Shown here piece after piece: positions 54,073-63,784 of a DNA stretch of 64,000 nt (positions are counted from its first letter, which is position 1; every line of letters begins with the position of its first letter). Below the pieces are notes generated by a model, which searched no databases, was not told where the DNA came from, and worked only from the letters and a program-made list of their open reading frames with translations. The stretch spans positions 1 to 64,000 of the forward strand of contig JAJYMB010000027.1 in assembly GCA_021787365.1 (NCBI GenBank). The letters are read 5' to 3'. The stretch comes from Actinomycetes bacterium. Its GTDB lineage: Bacteria; Actinomycetota; Acidimicrobiia; Acidimicrobiales; Palsa-688. The position numbers and the translations under genes are program-made.

Positions 54073-54122
54073 AAAATAGCGACCTTAGCCGAGCCGAGTG
54101 TGCACCCTAGGATGCCTTTGGC

Positions 54123-54284
54123 ATGCGGAGAGGTCGTTGGTACAAGTGGACGGGCGTGGTGCTCTGGGCCGCCCACGTCGTCATGGCCAGGTTGGGCGTG
54201 TACCGCTGCCCTCGCTGCAAGGGAAAGCTCAACTACCGTTGGTGGTGCAAGCAATGCGCGAGGTACCGGTTACCGAAGCGCTGA
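54123..54284 (+). CDS. 53-residue zinc-ribbon membrane-associated protein
   Basis: The ATG at 54123 opens MRRGRWYKWTGVVLWAAHVV, a basic tip plus a short hydrophobic helix. It then reads YRCPRCKGKLNYRWW and CKQCARYRLPKR before TGA at 54282. Two CxxC knuckles 14 residues apart make a zinc ribbon. Codon use has the strong GC third position of its neighbours. I know no function; it may be a small membrane-tethered nucleic-acid or protein-binding factor. It sits at the edge of the vapBC cassette, on the opposite strand to the acyl-CoA dehydrogenase-like gene. Confidence 0.55.
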   Translation: MRRGRWYKWTGVVLWAAHVVMARLGVYRCPRCKGKLNYRWWCKQCARYRLPKR

Positions 54285-54294
54285 GCCCTGCCGC

Positions 54295-55365
54295 CTAGCC
54301 GTCGGCATGGAGGCGCCGGAGCAACTCGGACTTTATCGCCGGCCGGCTCCCGAACACGAGCAACACGCTCGCTTCGCGGGTCGAACGCTCAGCGACGTCG
54401 CCGGCCAGGGCAGCCCTGCTACCGCGGCTGACAGCCACGGCATGGGCGGCTCGCACCGCTAGTTCGCAGGCAGCGGCCCGCGCCGCGGGCATGTCCTCGG
54501 CGCTCGCGGTGTCGAGCTGTTCCCGGCGGGCGAGGAGCTCCGAGTCGAGCTGAGAAGGGCCGAGTAGCCGGCAGCAACGTTCGGCCACGCCCAAAGCAAA
54601 CGAACCGTTGAGCCGCAGGCCCTCCGATGCCTGACGCGCCTCCTCGTACGGACGGACGCCCAGCACCTGCTCGGCACCCATGGCGACACCGTCGAAGCGC
54701 AGGCTCACGGTGCTGGTGGCGTTGAGGGCGGAGAGCCGGGCCGGCGCCACGGAGAGCCCGGGGTGCTCGCGGGCTTCCATGTCAAATTCCACCGTCGTAC
54801 TGTCCGGCCCCCGTGCTACCACGAACAACCTGTCGACGATCCCCCAACCGCTCACCCACGGGGCCTCGCCGCGCAGGCGCCAGCCATGGCCCTCGGGTTG
54901 AGCGGCCAGCCGCACCGGCCCCGGCATGAGCCCGGTCAGCACTACCCCACCCTTGCGGCGGCCCGATATGACCTCATCACGCACTTGTTCCCGCCAGGGC
55001 GCTGGGGTTTCTCGGCTGAGGACGGCGCCGAGGAGGCGGAGGTGCTGCGCCCAGAGGAACGTGCTCGCCACGCACCCCGCAGCCAGTTCCTCGACGACCG
55101 CACAGACCTGGCCGTAGCCGAGGCCGAGGCCGCCTTCGTCTGCTGGAGCACAAACGCCGTACAGGCCGGCCTCTGCCAGGGCGTTCAGGTGCGAAGCCGG
55201 CACCACCTGGGCGGCATCCACGGCGCCGGCTTCGCGCCAGAAGCGCTCCGAGAGCTCTCTTATCCTGGCCAGGGGGGCCGGGGGCAGGCTGGAAAGGGCG
55301 GGGGCGTCGAGGTCCGGCCGTACCGCCAGCGCCCCGACAGTGGGGGCGAGTGCTCCCTCGGGCAT
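54295..55365 (-). CDS. Acyl-CoA dehydrogenase-like flavoprotein
   Basis: The 356-residue protein has the N-terminal helical domain (LSERFWREAGAVDAAQ, GLYGVCAPADEGGLGLGYGQVCAVVEELA). The middle beta domain follows (GVVLTGLMPGPVRLAAQPEGHGW, ALNATSTVSLRFDGVAM), then a shortened C-terminal helical part. The normal catalytic-glutamate segment is not clear. It could be a degenerate or specialised acyl-CoA dehydrogenase, or a related flavin monooxygenase. It closes the leftward leucine-degradation cluster, where isovaleryl-CoA dehydrogenase would be expected, but I cannot confirm that activity. Confidence 0.75.
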   Translation of the reverse strand: MPEGALAPTVGALAVRPDLDAPALSSLPPAPLARIRELSERFWREAGAVDAAQVVPASHLNALAEAGLYGVCAPADEGGLGLGYGQVCAVVEELAAGCVASTFLWAQHLRLLGAVLSRETPAPWREQVRDEVISGRRKGGVVLTGLMPGPVRLAAQPEGHGWRLRGEAPWVSGWGIVDRLFVVARGPDSTTVEFDMEAREHPGLSVAPARLSALNATSTVSLRFDGVAMGAEQVLGVRPYEEARQASEGLRLNGSFALGVAERCCRLLGPSQLDSELLARREQLDTASAEDMPAARAAACELAVRAAHAVAVSRGSRAALAGDVAERSTREASVLLVFGSRPAIKSELLRRLHADG

Positions 55366-55415
55366 TCCACCAACCTAGGGGAGGCGTTGCTCGCCCCGAT
55401 ATGCCAACGGAGGGC

Positions 55416-56420
55416 CTACGCGCGCCCGGGCAGTTGCCTGGCGAGAGCTTGCACGGTGCGGCTCGGGCTCGGCCGGCCGAGTTGGCCGGCGAGCCACAGG
55501 CTCGTCTGCGCCAGCGCGACGAGGTCCACCCCGGTCCAAACCCCGAGCCCGTCCAGCGCCCACAGCAGGTCTTCGGTGGCCAGGTTGCCGCTCGCGCTCT
55601 TGGCGAAGGGGCACCCTCCGAGCCCGCCCGCCGACGCGTCCACCGTGGTCACCCCCGAGCGCAGGGCCTCGAGCGTGTTGGCGAGCGCTTGGCCGTAGGT
55701 GTCGTGGAAATGGACGGCGAGCTGGCTCGGGGCCACGCCGGCGCCGCCCAGCACTTCGATCAGCCGCCGGACCGCTCCAGGGGTCGCCACCCCTATCGTG
55801 TCGCCGAGGGAAAGCTCGCGACAGCCCATGGCCAGCAGTTCGTGGGCCACCGCTACCACCTCGTCGGGGTCGACCTCGCCTTCCCAGGGGTCGCCGAAGC
55901 ACATCGATATGTAGCCGCGGACTGCCATCCCCCGCTCCCCCGCCCGCCGGGCCACTTGGGCGAAAGCGGCGAGGCTCTCGCTCCGGCTGCGGCCCAGGTT
56001 GGCCCGGGCGAAAGACTCCGTCGCGCTCGCCGGCAGGGAGACCTCACGGACGCCGAGAGCAACGGCCCGTTCGAACCCCCGCAGGTTGGGCACGAGGACG
56101 GGCTGGCGTACTCCGGGCATGGGCGGCAGGCGGGAGATGAGCTCCTCCGCGTCTGCCAGCTGGGGCACGGCCTCGGGACGGGCCAGGCTCGTCACCTCGA
56201 CGACCCCGAGCCCGGCCGCCACCAGACGCTCGATGAGCTCGAGCTTGGTCTCGACGCTCACCAGACCGGGCTCGTTTTGCAGGCCGTCGCGTGGCCCGAC
56301 TTCGTAAACGGTCACCCGCTCGGGGAGGCCGGCTAACCCGACGGGAGCGCAACGCACGGCCGCCCGCCGGCCCGTGCCCGGGGCGCCCTCCCCGGGGCTC
56401 GGGGCCACGGGCTCGGTCAC
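55416..56420 (-). CDS. Hydroxymethylglutaryl-CoA lyase
   Basis: The HMGL-like TIM barrel begins with VYEVGPRDGLQNE (metal-binding Asp and catalytic Arg), has HFHDTYGQALAN with the metal-binding histidines, and the signature GGLGGCPFAKSASGNLATEDL containing the catalytic cysteine. The length of 334 is slightly above normal because of an N-terminal extension. It cleaves HMG-CoA to acetyl-CoA and acetoacetate, the last step of leucine breakdown. Its start overlaps the carboxylase alpha gene by four bases. Confidence 0.92.
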   Translation of the reverse strand: MTEPVAPSPGEGAPGTGRRAAVRCAPVGLAGLPERVTVYEVGPRDGLQNEPGLVSVETKLELIERLVAAGLGVVEVTSLARPEAVPQLADAEELISRLPPMPGVRQPVLVPNLRGFERAVALGVREVSLPASATESFARANLGRSRSESLAAFAQVARRAGERGMAVRGYISMCFGDPWEGEVDPDEVVAVAHELLAMGCRELSLGDTIGVATPGAVRRLIEVLGGAGVAPSQLAVHFHDTYGQALANTLEALRSGVTTVDASAGGLGGCPFAKSASGNLATEDLLWALDGLGVWTGVDLVALAQTSLWLAGQLGRPSPSRTVQALARQLPGRA

Positions 56421-58456
56421 CCCTCCCCCACTCTTTCAGCCGGGACCAGTTCGAACAGGAGGTCGCCCCGTTCGACATGTGCCCCGGCACCGAACCCGAC
56501 CCGCCCCACTTTGGCGTCGAAGCGGGCTTGGAGCGCGTACTCGGTTTTCATCGACTCGAGCATCCCGAGCACGTCGCCGGCCCGGACCTCGTCGCCGGCG
56601 GCCACGAAGATGGCTACGAGCGTGCCCGGTAGCTGTGCGATCACATGTTCTTCCCTCGGGGGGCGCGCCCGGTCGGTCGCGCCCGCAAGTTCGAAGCGGT
56701 GCGTCGACCCTTGGTGGGCCACCAGCAAGGACGAGCCCTGGTCGGCGACCACGAAGCGCTCGAGCGACCCGTCCAGCTCGACCACCAAGGAAAACGGGCC
56801 GATGCGCTCTCGCCCTCCTGAGGCCGGAACCTCCGACAGCTGGGCCAGGCGCACGTGCACCCAGGGTTCGGTGCCGTCGATGGACACCGCCCAGGCCCCG
56901 TTGTCGCGCCCCCCGACCGGCGCGCCCGTGATGTCGCGGCCGGCGTGGACCAGCACCTCGTGATGGGCGCCGTCGACCCAGAACGACAGCCTGGCCGGGG
57001 CCGGCGGGGCGCCGAGCCGGAAGCCGTCGCGCCCCAACGGATCCCTGGCGTCCTCGGCGACGGCGCGCTCTGCCAGTAGGACGGCGGAGGCTACGAGCCC
57101 AGGTCGCCAGTCGGGGCTGCCGAGGTCGCTCGCGTGCTCGTCGAGCCAGTCCGTCGTGACCTCGGCCCGGGAGAAGCGCTCCGAAGCGACCAGCCGGCGG
57201 AGGAACCCGAGGTTGGTCGTGAGGCCGAAGATGGCCGTCCGGTCGAGGCCGTCGATGAGCTTCCGCCGAGCGGCCTCGCGGTCGGGCCCGTCAGCCACCA
57301 GCTTGGCGATCATGGCGTCGTAGTGCGTGCCGACTTCCTGGCCCGCTTGCAGGGCCGCCTCCACCCGCACGCCGGCGGGCCAGCGCACGTACGTGGCCCG
57401 GCCAGCCTGGGGAAGGAACCCGTTGTCGGGGTCCTCGGCGTACACTCGCGCCTCTATCGCATGGCCCGAGAGCACGATGTCTTCTTGGGACAACCGGAGC
57501 GGTCGGCCGGCGGCCAGGCACAGCTGCAACTCGACCAGGTCGGTGCCGGTGACGGCCTCGGTGACCGGGTGCTCGACTTGGAGGCGGGTGTTCATCTCCA
57601 AGAAGTAGACCTCGTCGCCGGCCGCCAGGAACTCGACGGTCCCGAGGCTCCGGTACGAGACATACGCGGCGATGCGGACCGCGGCATCGATGGCGGCCTG
57701 GCGCGCCGGCCAAGGGTTGATGGAGGCGGGCGCCTCCTCGACGACTTTTTGGTGCCGGCGCTGCACCGAACAGTCACGGTCGAAAAAGTGCACCACTTTC
57801 CCCGCCCCGTCGCCCACCACCTGAACTTCGAGGTGCCGGCCGGCGGGCACGTAGCGCTCGACCAGGAGCGCCCCGTCACCGAAGGCGGCGAGGGCCTCCC
57901 GGCCGGCGCCGGCGAGCGCCGCACCCAGTTCCCCCGGCCCGCTCACGAGCCTCATCCCCTTGCCTCCTCCGCCGGCCACCGCCTTTACGAGGCAGGGGAA
58001 CCCGACCTCCTCCCCGGCCCGGCGTGCCAGCTCGCCAGGGGCGGCCCCTTCGACGGCGGGGAGCACCGGGGCTCCGGCCTCGTGAGCCAGGCGGCGCGCC
58101 CGGTCCTTGCGGCTCATGAGCTCGATGACTTCTGGCTGGGGGCCCACGAAGACGAGCCCGGCGGACTCGCAGGCGCGGGCGAAGCGAGCGTTCTCGGCCA
58201 GGAACCCATAGCCAGGGTGGACCGCGTCTGCTCCCGCCCGCTGCGCCGCGTCGAGCAGCGCCTCGACCGACAGGTACGACTCGGCGGCCGGCGCCGGCCC
58301 GATACGCAGGGCCTGGTCCGCCTCGGCCACATGGGGAGCCTGGCGGTCGGCGTCGGAGTAGACAGCCACCGAACGCATGCCGAGGCGGCGCGCCGCCCTG
58401 ATCACGCGCAGCGCGACTTCGCCCCGGTTGGCGACCAGCACCGTCCCGACGGCCAC
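56417..58456 (-). CDS. Acyl-CoA carboxylase alpha subunit (biotin carboxylase plus biotin carrier), probably methylcrotonyl-CoA
   Basis: The 679-residue subunit has the biotin carboxylase domain (VLVANRGEVALRVIRAARRLG, GGGGKGMRLV ATP loop, VEFLAAGDEVYFLEMNTRLQVEHPVTE, RVYAEDPDNGFLPQAG). A linker domain and a C-terminal biotinyl domain follow. The biotin lysine is K637, but its context is ESMKT, not the usual AMKM. It carboxylates its carrier with ATP and bicarbonate for the partner at 58466. Neighbouring HMG-CoA lyase and enoyl hydratase point to methylcrotonyl-CoA as substrate. Confidence 0.9.
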   Translation of the reverse strand: MAVGTVLVANRGEVALRVIRAARRLGMRSVAVYSDADRQAPHVAEADQALRIGPAPAAESYLSVEALLDAAQRAGADAVHPGYGFLAENARFARACESAGLVFVGPQPEVIELMSRKDRARRLAHEAGAPVLPAVEGAAPGELARRAGEEVGFPCLVKAVAGGGGKGMRLVSGPGELGAALAGAGREALAAFGDGALLVERYVPAGRHLEVQVVGDGAGKVVHFFDRDCSVQRRHQKVVEEAPASINPWPARQAAIDAAVRIAAYVSYRSLGTVEFLAAGDEVYFLEMNTRLQVEHPVTEAVTGTDLVELQLCLAAGRPLRLSQEDIVLSGHAIEARVYAEDPDNGFLPQAGRATYVRWPAGVRVEAALQAGQEVGTHYDAMIAKLVADGPDREAARRKLIDGLDRTAIFGLTTNLGFLRRLVASERFSRAEVTTDWLDEHASDLGSPDWRPGLVASAVLLAERAVAEDARDPLGRDGFRLGAPPAPARLSFWVDGAHHEVLVHAGRDITGAPVGGRDNGAWAVSIDGTEPWVHVRLAQLSEVPASGGRERIGPFSLVVELDGSLERFVVADQGSSLLVAHQGSTHRFELAGATDRARPPREEHVIAQLPGTLVAIFVAAGDEVRAGDVLGMLESMKTEYALQARFDAKVGRVGFGAGAHVERGDLLFELVPAERVGEG

Positions 58457-58465
58457 CTGTCCTTC

Positions 58466-60022
58466 CTACATCCGGAACACGCCGTAGCCGGTGCGGCCCG
58501 CCGGGGCGCGAGAAGGTGCAGAGGCGGCGAGAGCCAGCCCCACGGCCAGCACGCGCCGAGTCTCCAGCGGGTCGATCACCCCGTCGTCCCAGAGGCGCGC
58601 CGTCGAGTAGTAGGGCGATCCTTGCTGCTCGTAGCGCTCCCGGATGCGTCCGGGGTCAGGGTCGCTGCCTCCGCCGCGGCCCCGCCCGACGACTTCGAGG
58701 ACCGAGGCCGCCTGGTCGCCGCCCATGACCGAGATGCGCGCGTTCGGCCACATAAACAAAAAAAGCGGGTCATAGGCACGCCCGCACATGGCGTAATTAC
58801 CTGCACCGAAAGAGCCCCCGATTATGACCGTCAACTTCGCTACGGACGAGCAGGCGACTGCGTTTACCAGCAATGCGCCGTCTTTGGTTATGCCCCTCTC
58901 CTCGTACTCGCGCCCGACCATGAAGCCATTTACGTTCTGCAAGAACACGAGCGGGATCCGGCGCCGGTCGCACAGCTGCACGAAGTGGGCGCCCTTCCTC
59001 GCGGACTCGCCGAAAAGGATGCCGTTGTTGGCGACCACGCCAACGCGGTAGCCGAAAATATGGGCGAAGCCGCAGACGAGCGTCTCGCCGTAGTCGGCCT
59101 TCCACTCCGAAAAACGCGAACCGTCTACGGTCCTGCGGAGGACTTCGTGTACGTCGTAGGGGCGCCGGACGTCCGCCGGCACGATGTCGTAGATCTGAGA
59201 GGGGTCCTCCGCCGGCTCTTCGGGCTCGGCGTCTTGGCCTTCGCCCGCCGCGGGCGCCGGCGGCAGGGTCTCGACCATAGAGCGCAGGACCGCGAGGGCC
59301 TCGGCGTCGTCGCCGGCCAGGTGGTCCACCACGCCGGAGCGCCGGGCGTGCATTTCCCCGCCGCCTAGTTGTTCTGCGGTCACGACCTCGCCCGTGGCCG
59401 CCTGGACGAGAGGCGGCCCGCCCAGGAATATCGTCCCCTCGCCCCGCACGATGACAGTTTCGTCGCTCATGGCGGGCACGTAGGCGCCCCCGGCAGTGGA
59501 AGAACCCATTACCGCGCACAGCTGGGGGATCCCCGCCGCCGACATCCTGGCCTGGTTGAAGAAAATGCGGCCGAAATTGTCCCGGTCGGGGAAGACTTCG
59601 TCTTGGAGGGGCAAATAGGCTCCGCCCGAGTCCACGAGGTAACAGCAAGCTAGCCGGCAGGCGGCGGCGACCTCCTGAGCGCGCAGGTGCTTTTTCACGG
59701 TCACCGGGAAGTACGTGCCGCCCTTCACGGTGGCGTCGTTGGCAACGACCATGCAGGGCCGCCCTGCCACCTTGCCGATCCCCGTCACTATCCCGGCAGC
59801 AGGGACGTCCTCGCCGTACATCCCCCAAGCGGCGAGCGGCGACAATTCGAGGAAGGAAGCGCCCGGGTCGAGCAGCCTGTCGACCCGCTCCCGGACGAGC
59901 AGCTTGCCGCGTTGGGTATGGCGCCGGCGTGCCCGTTCGTCGCCGCCTTGGCGGACGGCCGCCAGCCGCTCACGCAGCTCCGCCACCAGTTCGGCCAGAG
60001 TGGGCGCTGCCGGCGGAGACAT
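58466..60022 (-). CDS. Acyl-CoA carboxylase beta subunit (carboxyltransferase), probably methylcrotonyl-CoA
   Basis: The subunit has two crotonase-like halves. The first carries [49 protein letters not shown] and [19 protein letters not shown], wording typical of methylcrotonyl-CoA carboxylase beta subunits. The second carries [23 protein letters not shown] and [18 protein letters not shown]. It starts best at the ATG at 60022 (518 residues); a GTG at 60058 is also in frame but would overlap the divergent hydratase gene. It moves the carboxyl group from biotin to the acyl-CoA and is followed after nine bases by the alpha subunit. Confidence 0.92.
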   Translation of the reverse strand: MSPPAAPTLAELVAELRERLAAVRQGGDERARRRHTQRGKLLVRERVDRLLDPGASFLELSPLAAWGMYGEDVPAAGIVTGIGKVAGRPCMVVANDATVKGGTYFPVTVKKHLRAQEVAAACRLACCYLVDSGGAYLPLQDEVFPDRDNFGRIFFNQARMSAAGIPQLCAVMGSSTAGGAYVPAMSDETVIVRGEGTIFLGGPPLVQAATGEVVTAEQLGGGEMHARRSGVVDHLAGDDAEALAVLRSMVETLPPAPAAGEGQDAEPEEPAEDPSQIYDIVPADVRRPYDVHEVLRRTVDGSRFSEWKADYGETLVCGFAHIFGYRVGVVANNGILFGESARKGAHFVQLCDRRRIPLVFLQNVNGFMVGREYEERGITKDGALLVNAVACSSVAKLTVIIGGSFGAGNYAMCGRAYDPLFLFMWPNARISVMGGDQAASVLEVVGRGRGGGSDPDPGRIRERYEQQGSPYYSTARLWDDGVIDPLETRRVLAVGLALAASAPSRAPAGRTGYGVFRM

Positions 60023-60036
60023 CTCGTGACCGAGGT

Positions 60037-60042
60037 TAACAT
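60037..60042 (+). promoter_or_regulatory. -10 box TAACAT of the enoyl-CoA hydratase gene (leaderless)
   Basis: TAACAT ends exactly six bases before the GTG start at 60049, so the transcript should begin at the start codon. No clear -35 box is seen. The same spacing recurs at several other genes in the window. Confidence 0.5.
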
Positions 60043-60048
60043 CGCCGC

Positions 60049-60858
60049 GTGCCACCAATTGACGGGGTTTACGTGAGGCTCGAGCACCACCACGGGGGGA
60101 TGGTCGCGGAGCTGGTCCTCGACCGGCCCGGAGCGTTGAACGCGCTGTCCAGCGCCATGGCGGACCAGCTGGTGGCTGCCTGTGGCGAGCTCAGCCGGGA
60201 GCCGGCGGTGCGCGCTGCGGTCGTGTCTTCCAGTTCCGAGCGGGCCTTCTGCGCGGGCGCCGACCTGAAAGAGCGCGCCCGGATGAGCGATGCAGAACTG
60301 GTCGCGCAGCGGCCGGTCATGCGGGCGGCCTTCGAGGCCGTGCGGGCGATCGAAGCGCCAGTCATCGCAGCGGTCGCCGGCTACGCGCTCGGTGGCGGCC
60401 TCGAGCTGGCCCTGTCGTGCGACTTGATAGTGGCCGACGAGACGGCCGAGCTGGGCCTGCCCGAGGTGGCGGTCGGCTTGGTGCCGGGGGGAGGCGGCAC
60501 GCAACTGCTCTCGCGTCGCGCCGGGCCAGGGCTTGCCGCCGACCTGATCCTAACCGCCAGGCGTATGGCTGCGGCCGAGGCGCACCGGCTCGGCCTCGTG
60601 GACCGCCTGGTCGGAGCGGGAGGAGCGCGCTCGGCCGCCCTCCAGCTGGCAATGGAGGTCGCGGCCAACTCGCCGACGGCCGTCAAGGCGGCCAAGCGGG
60701 CCCTCCGCCTCGGCGCCGACGCCGGGCTGCCCGCCGCCCTGGAGGTCGAGGACGCCGCTTGGCGGGCCGCAGCCGCGTCGGCCGAGCGCGCCGAGGGCAT
60801 CAGGGCCTTCGCCGAAAAGCGCCGGCCGAGCTGGCGCCCCGCCGGGCCGGCCGGGTAG
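60049..60858 (+). CDS. Enoyl-CoA hydratase/isomerase family protein (methylglutaconyl-CoA hydratase-like)
   Basis: The 269-residue crotonase has [18 protein letters not shown], the oxyanion-hole segment [12 protein letters not shown], and [43 protein letters not shown] with both catalytic glutamates. It hydrates an enoyl-CoA. In this cluster 3-methylglutaconyl-CoA, the product of methylcrotonyl-CoA carboxylase, is the likely substrate, and HMG-CoA lyase then acts. It is divergent from the carboxylase genes with only 26 bases between starts. Confidence 0.9.
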   Translation: MPPIDGVYVRLEHHHGGMVAELVLDRPGALNALSSAMADQLVAACGELSREPAVRAAVVSSSSERAFCAGADLKERARMSDAELVAQRPVMRAAFEAVRAIEAPVIAAVAGYALGGGLELALSCDLIVADETAELGLPEVAVGLVPGGGGTQLLSRRAGPGLAADLILTARRMAAAEAHRLGLVDRLVGAGGARSAALQLAMEVAANSPTAVKAAKRALRLGADAGLPAALEVEDAAWRAAAASAERAEGIRAFAEKRRPSWRPAGPAG

Positions 60859-60892
60859 CCGGCACCGCCCGGTAGCCCGACGCGCGCTGCCG

Positions 60893-63619
60893 TCAGCCGG
60901 CGAGCGGCGCCGGCAGGAGCCCTGCGAAGCTGGCCCGCCGCTGCGCCGGCCAGGCCTCCACCCAGGCCTCGAACTGGGGCACGGGCAGGGGCCTCGCCAG
61001 GTAGAAGCCTTGGGCTGCGGTGCAACCGAGGCTGGCCAGGCGCTCCAGGGTGGCCTCGTCCTCGACGCCTTCGGCGGTGACCGTCCGGCCGAGGGAGCGC
61101 GCCAGCTCGATGGTAGAGCGCACGATGGCTTCGTCGCCCCGGTCGGCCACTATGTCTTTCACGAAGGAACGGTCGATCTTCAAGTCGTCGAAGGGCAACC
61201 GCTTCAAGCGGCTGAGCGAAGAAAAGCCGGTGCCGTAGTCGTCGATCGCGAGGCTGACGCCGAGCTCGGCCAGCTCGCTCACCGCCGTCTCGGAACGCGG
61301 GGCGTCGCGCATGGTGCAGGACTCGGTGAGCTCCAAGGTGAGCGCCCGGGGCGGCAGCCCGTAGCGCCGGAGGGCTGTCTCCACTTTGTCGGCCACCGAG
61401 CCGCTGGCCAACGAACGGGCCGAAAGGTTCACCGACACAGCCAGGCTCGGCATCCCTTGGCGCCAGCGCACCAGCTCGGAAAGGCTGCGCTCCAGCACCC
61501 ACCAAGTGATCGGGTCGATCAGGCCCGAGCTCTCGGCTACCGGCACGAACTCGGTCGGCGAGACCGGGCCGAAGCGTTCGTGGTGCCAGCGGAGCAAGGC
61601 CTCACACCCGACCACATGCCCGGTGGCCAGCTCGACGACGGGCTGGTACCAGAGATCGAGGCCTTCGGTTTCGACAGCCCGGCGCAGCTCTGTCGCGAGG
61701 GTGAGGCGCCGGACGCTCATCTGGTCCTCGGCGGGGGTGTAGAAGCGAGTGCCCCCACCGCCGGACTTCGCCAGGTACATCGCCACCTCGGCGTGGCGCA
61801 TGACGGTGGTGGCGTCGCGCGAGCCCCCGTGCGGTGCGGCCGTGGCGACCCCGACGCTCGCGTGGAGGTCCAGTGAGAGGCCCTCCACGAGATAAGGGCG
61901 GGAGAGGACTTTCAGGACTTCGTTGCACGCTTGTTCGAGCTCCACCGTGCCGGGCCTAACGAGCAGCAGGGCGAACTCGTCGCCGCCGAGCCGCGCGGCG
62001 GGTTCCTCGCCAGGGGCCTTGGCCATTTTCCTCCAAAAGGAGGTGCCTTCCCCCTCGAACCATGCTGCCGTCCCGACCTCCGAGTGCTCCCGCCGCCTCG
62101 AAGCGGCATCGTCGGCAAAGGCGGGGCCCAGGACGGCCTCGGCCAGCCATGGGAGGGCAGAGGTGCCCGGTGCCCCCAGGTCTTGGAGGCGTCGTGCGAC
62201 CTCGACCAGGACCGCGTCACCGGTCAGGTGGCCCAGGGTGTCGTTCACCTCTTTGAACCCGTCGAGGTCGACCAGCACCCCGGCGACAGCGCTCAATGGA
62301 CGGGACTGGAGGACGTGCTCCACGTTGTGCAGGAAGTGTTCCCGGTTGGGCAACCCGGTGAGAGGGTCGTGCCTGGCCTGGTACCGGCGAGTGGCGAGCT
62401 CGCGACGGAGGCGTTCCATCGCTTCGCTGCTGCGCAGGGCCGTGCCGAGCGTGGCCGCGAGCGCCTCGAGGAAATGGAGGTCCTTGTCGGTGAAGCTGTA
62501 ATTGTGGTACGCGGGGTCGGAGACGAGCAGGTACCCGCAACCCTTCTTGCCGGGTTCCAGTGACGCCGCCATGGCGTCCGAGAAACCCTCCTCGGCGAGC
62601 GCGGCGGAAAGGCCGGTCACTTCCGAACCGGCTCGCTCACGGAGCGGGAGGGACTCGTTCACGAGCAGGTCCCGGGCCGAGAGGCCGTCTTCTTCGTCGA
62701 AGGCGAGCCGGCGCCCCCGGCCGAGAGAACACCTGACCGCGATGGGGCCGGCCCCCGTCGCCACCGGCAGCACGACTTCGGTACGGTCGGCATGGGCGAG
62801 CAAGCTGGCGCGCTCCAGAGCGGTCGACATCACGTCACGGGTGCTCGTGAGCGCAAGGAGCTCTCGCGTCAAGTTGTAGAGGTTGGCCACGTCCGAGTAC
62901 CGCTCGTGCGTGGCGCGTGTTTCCTGGAAGGCCCGGTTGGCGCCGGCTACGACGAGGGAGAACAGAAGCGCCGTCCAGGGGTTGACCCATATGAGCAGGA
63001 CCGCCATCATGGCACCCACGTAGCAGGCGGCCAGCGAGCCCAAGCTGTAGACGACGAGCGCTCGGACCGGGGGTACCCACCAGTGGAGCTCGTGGACCGA
63101 CGCCGCCGCCAGCGCCAGCACCGTGTCCGCGGCCAGGACCATGAGCAACGCGAGGCCGGCTGCCGCCCAACCCTGCGGAGTTCCCGGTGCCGCTCCCGCC
63201 AGCAGGTGGTCGTAGACGATGATCCCGGCCCCGAGCGCGAGCGTGTAAGCGCCCCCCGAGACGACGGCCTTGCTGGCCTTCCGGCCCACATAGGCGCTCG
63301 CGGCGAGCGACCCGCAAAGAACGGCCGACAGTGCCAGCAGGGGCGACAGGTACACGACGCCGACGAGGGCCGGCAGTTCGGTGAGGCCGAGGGACAGGTT
63401 GACACGACGGCTGTGGAGCTTGACCGGGTTGGAGTCGCCGGCGAAGGCGCCGAGCGCGATAAGGGGCCACAGCTCCCAATAGTCGGGGCCGGCGGGGCGC
63501 AACGCCGCCAGGTGGCTCAGGTAGAGCCAGGCGGTGGCGGCGAACAAGCCCGCGGCCACCAGGCCGGCGCGCACCGACGCTGCTGTGGTTAGCTTGTGCC
63601 TGGACGCTTCCTTGCTCAA
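60893..63619 (-). CDS. Membrane-anchored GGDEF-EAL protein (cyclic-di-GMP turnover)
   Basis: The 908-residue protein has seven to eight N-terminal helices (to about 230), a GAF-like domain (about 255-400), a GGDEF domain (about 405-640, motif GGDEF at 545-549) and an EAL domain (about 645-895). The EAL domain contains E673-A674-L675, DYGTGFSSL and EGVEDEATL. Both catalytic signatures are intact, so it could make or break cyclic di-GMP. About 50 extra residues rich in A, E and R are inserted in the GGDEF domain between VEVARRL and ARLGGDEF, where relatives have about ten. The gene is single, with a 165-base gap before the next divergent gene. Confidence 0.92.
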   Translation of the reverse strand: MSKEASRHKLTTAASVRAGLVAAGLFAATAWLYLSHLAALRPAGPDYWELWPLIALGAFAGDSNPVKLHSRRVNLSLGLTELPALVGVVYLSPLLALSAVLCGSLAASAYVGRKASKAVVSGGAYTLALGAGIIVYDHLLAGAAPGTPQGWAAAGLALLMVLAADTVLALAAASVHELHWWVPPVRALVVYSLGSLAACYVGAMMAVLLIWVNPWTALLFSLVVAGANRAFQETRATHERYSDVANLYNLTRELLALTSTRDVMSTALERASLLAHADRTEVVLPVATGAGPIAVRCSLGRGRRLAFDEEDGLSARDLLVNESLPLRERAGSEVTGLSAALAEEGFSDAMAASLEPGKKGCGYLLVSDPAYHNYSFTDKDLHFLEALAATLGTALRSSEAMERLRRELATRRYQARHDPLTGLPNREHFLHNVEHVLQSRPLSAVAGVLVDLDGFKEVNDTLGHLTGDAVLVEVARRLQDLGAPGTSALPWLAEAVLGPAFADDAASRRREHSEVGTAAWFEGEGTSFWRKMAKAPGEEPAARLGGDEFALLLVRPGTVELEQACNEVLKVLSRPYLVEGLSLDLHASVGVATAAPHGGSRDATTVMRHAEVAMYLAKSGGGGTRFYTPAEDQMSVRRLTLATELRRAVETEGLDLWYQPVVELATGHVVGCEALLRWHHERFGPVSPTEFVPVAESSGLIDPITWWVLERSLSELVRWRQGMPSLAVSVNLSARSLASGSVADKVETALRRYGLPPRALTLELTESCTMRDAPRSETAVSELAELGVSLAIDDYGTGFSSLSRLKRLPFDDLKIDRSFVKDIVADRGDEAIVRSTIELARSLGRTVTAEGVEDEATLERLASLGCTAAQGFYLARPLPVPQFEAWVEAWPAQRRASFAGLLPAPLAG

Positions 63620-63784
63620 GGGGGTTGCCTCTCGGGAGCTCTTCGGACCAACTCAAATGGTCGGCCTGTAGGCAGGAGCCCTGTAGAAGGCCTGGTCATG
63701 GCTGGCCTCAGGGGTGAGAACGACCCGCAAAAGCGGAAAAAAACGACGGGCCTGGCCCGGGAGCGGAGGTGCTAGGTTCGGCCC

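Noticed and set aside
57134..59368. Long open frame on the plus strand, opposite the two carboxylase genes
   Set aside because: It mirrors the high-GC codon pattern of the real genes on the minus strand. Its translation is rich in R, G, P and H, has no recognisable motif, and the carboxylase motifs are unambiguous.
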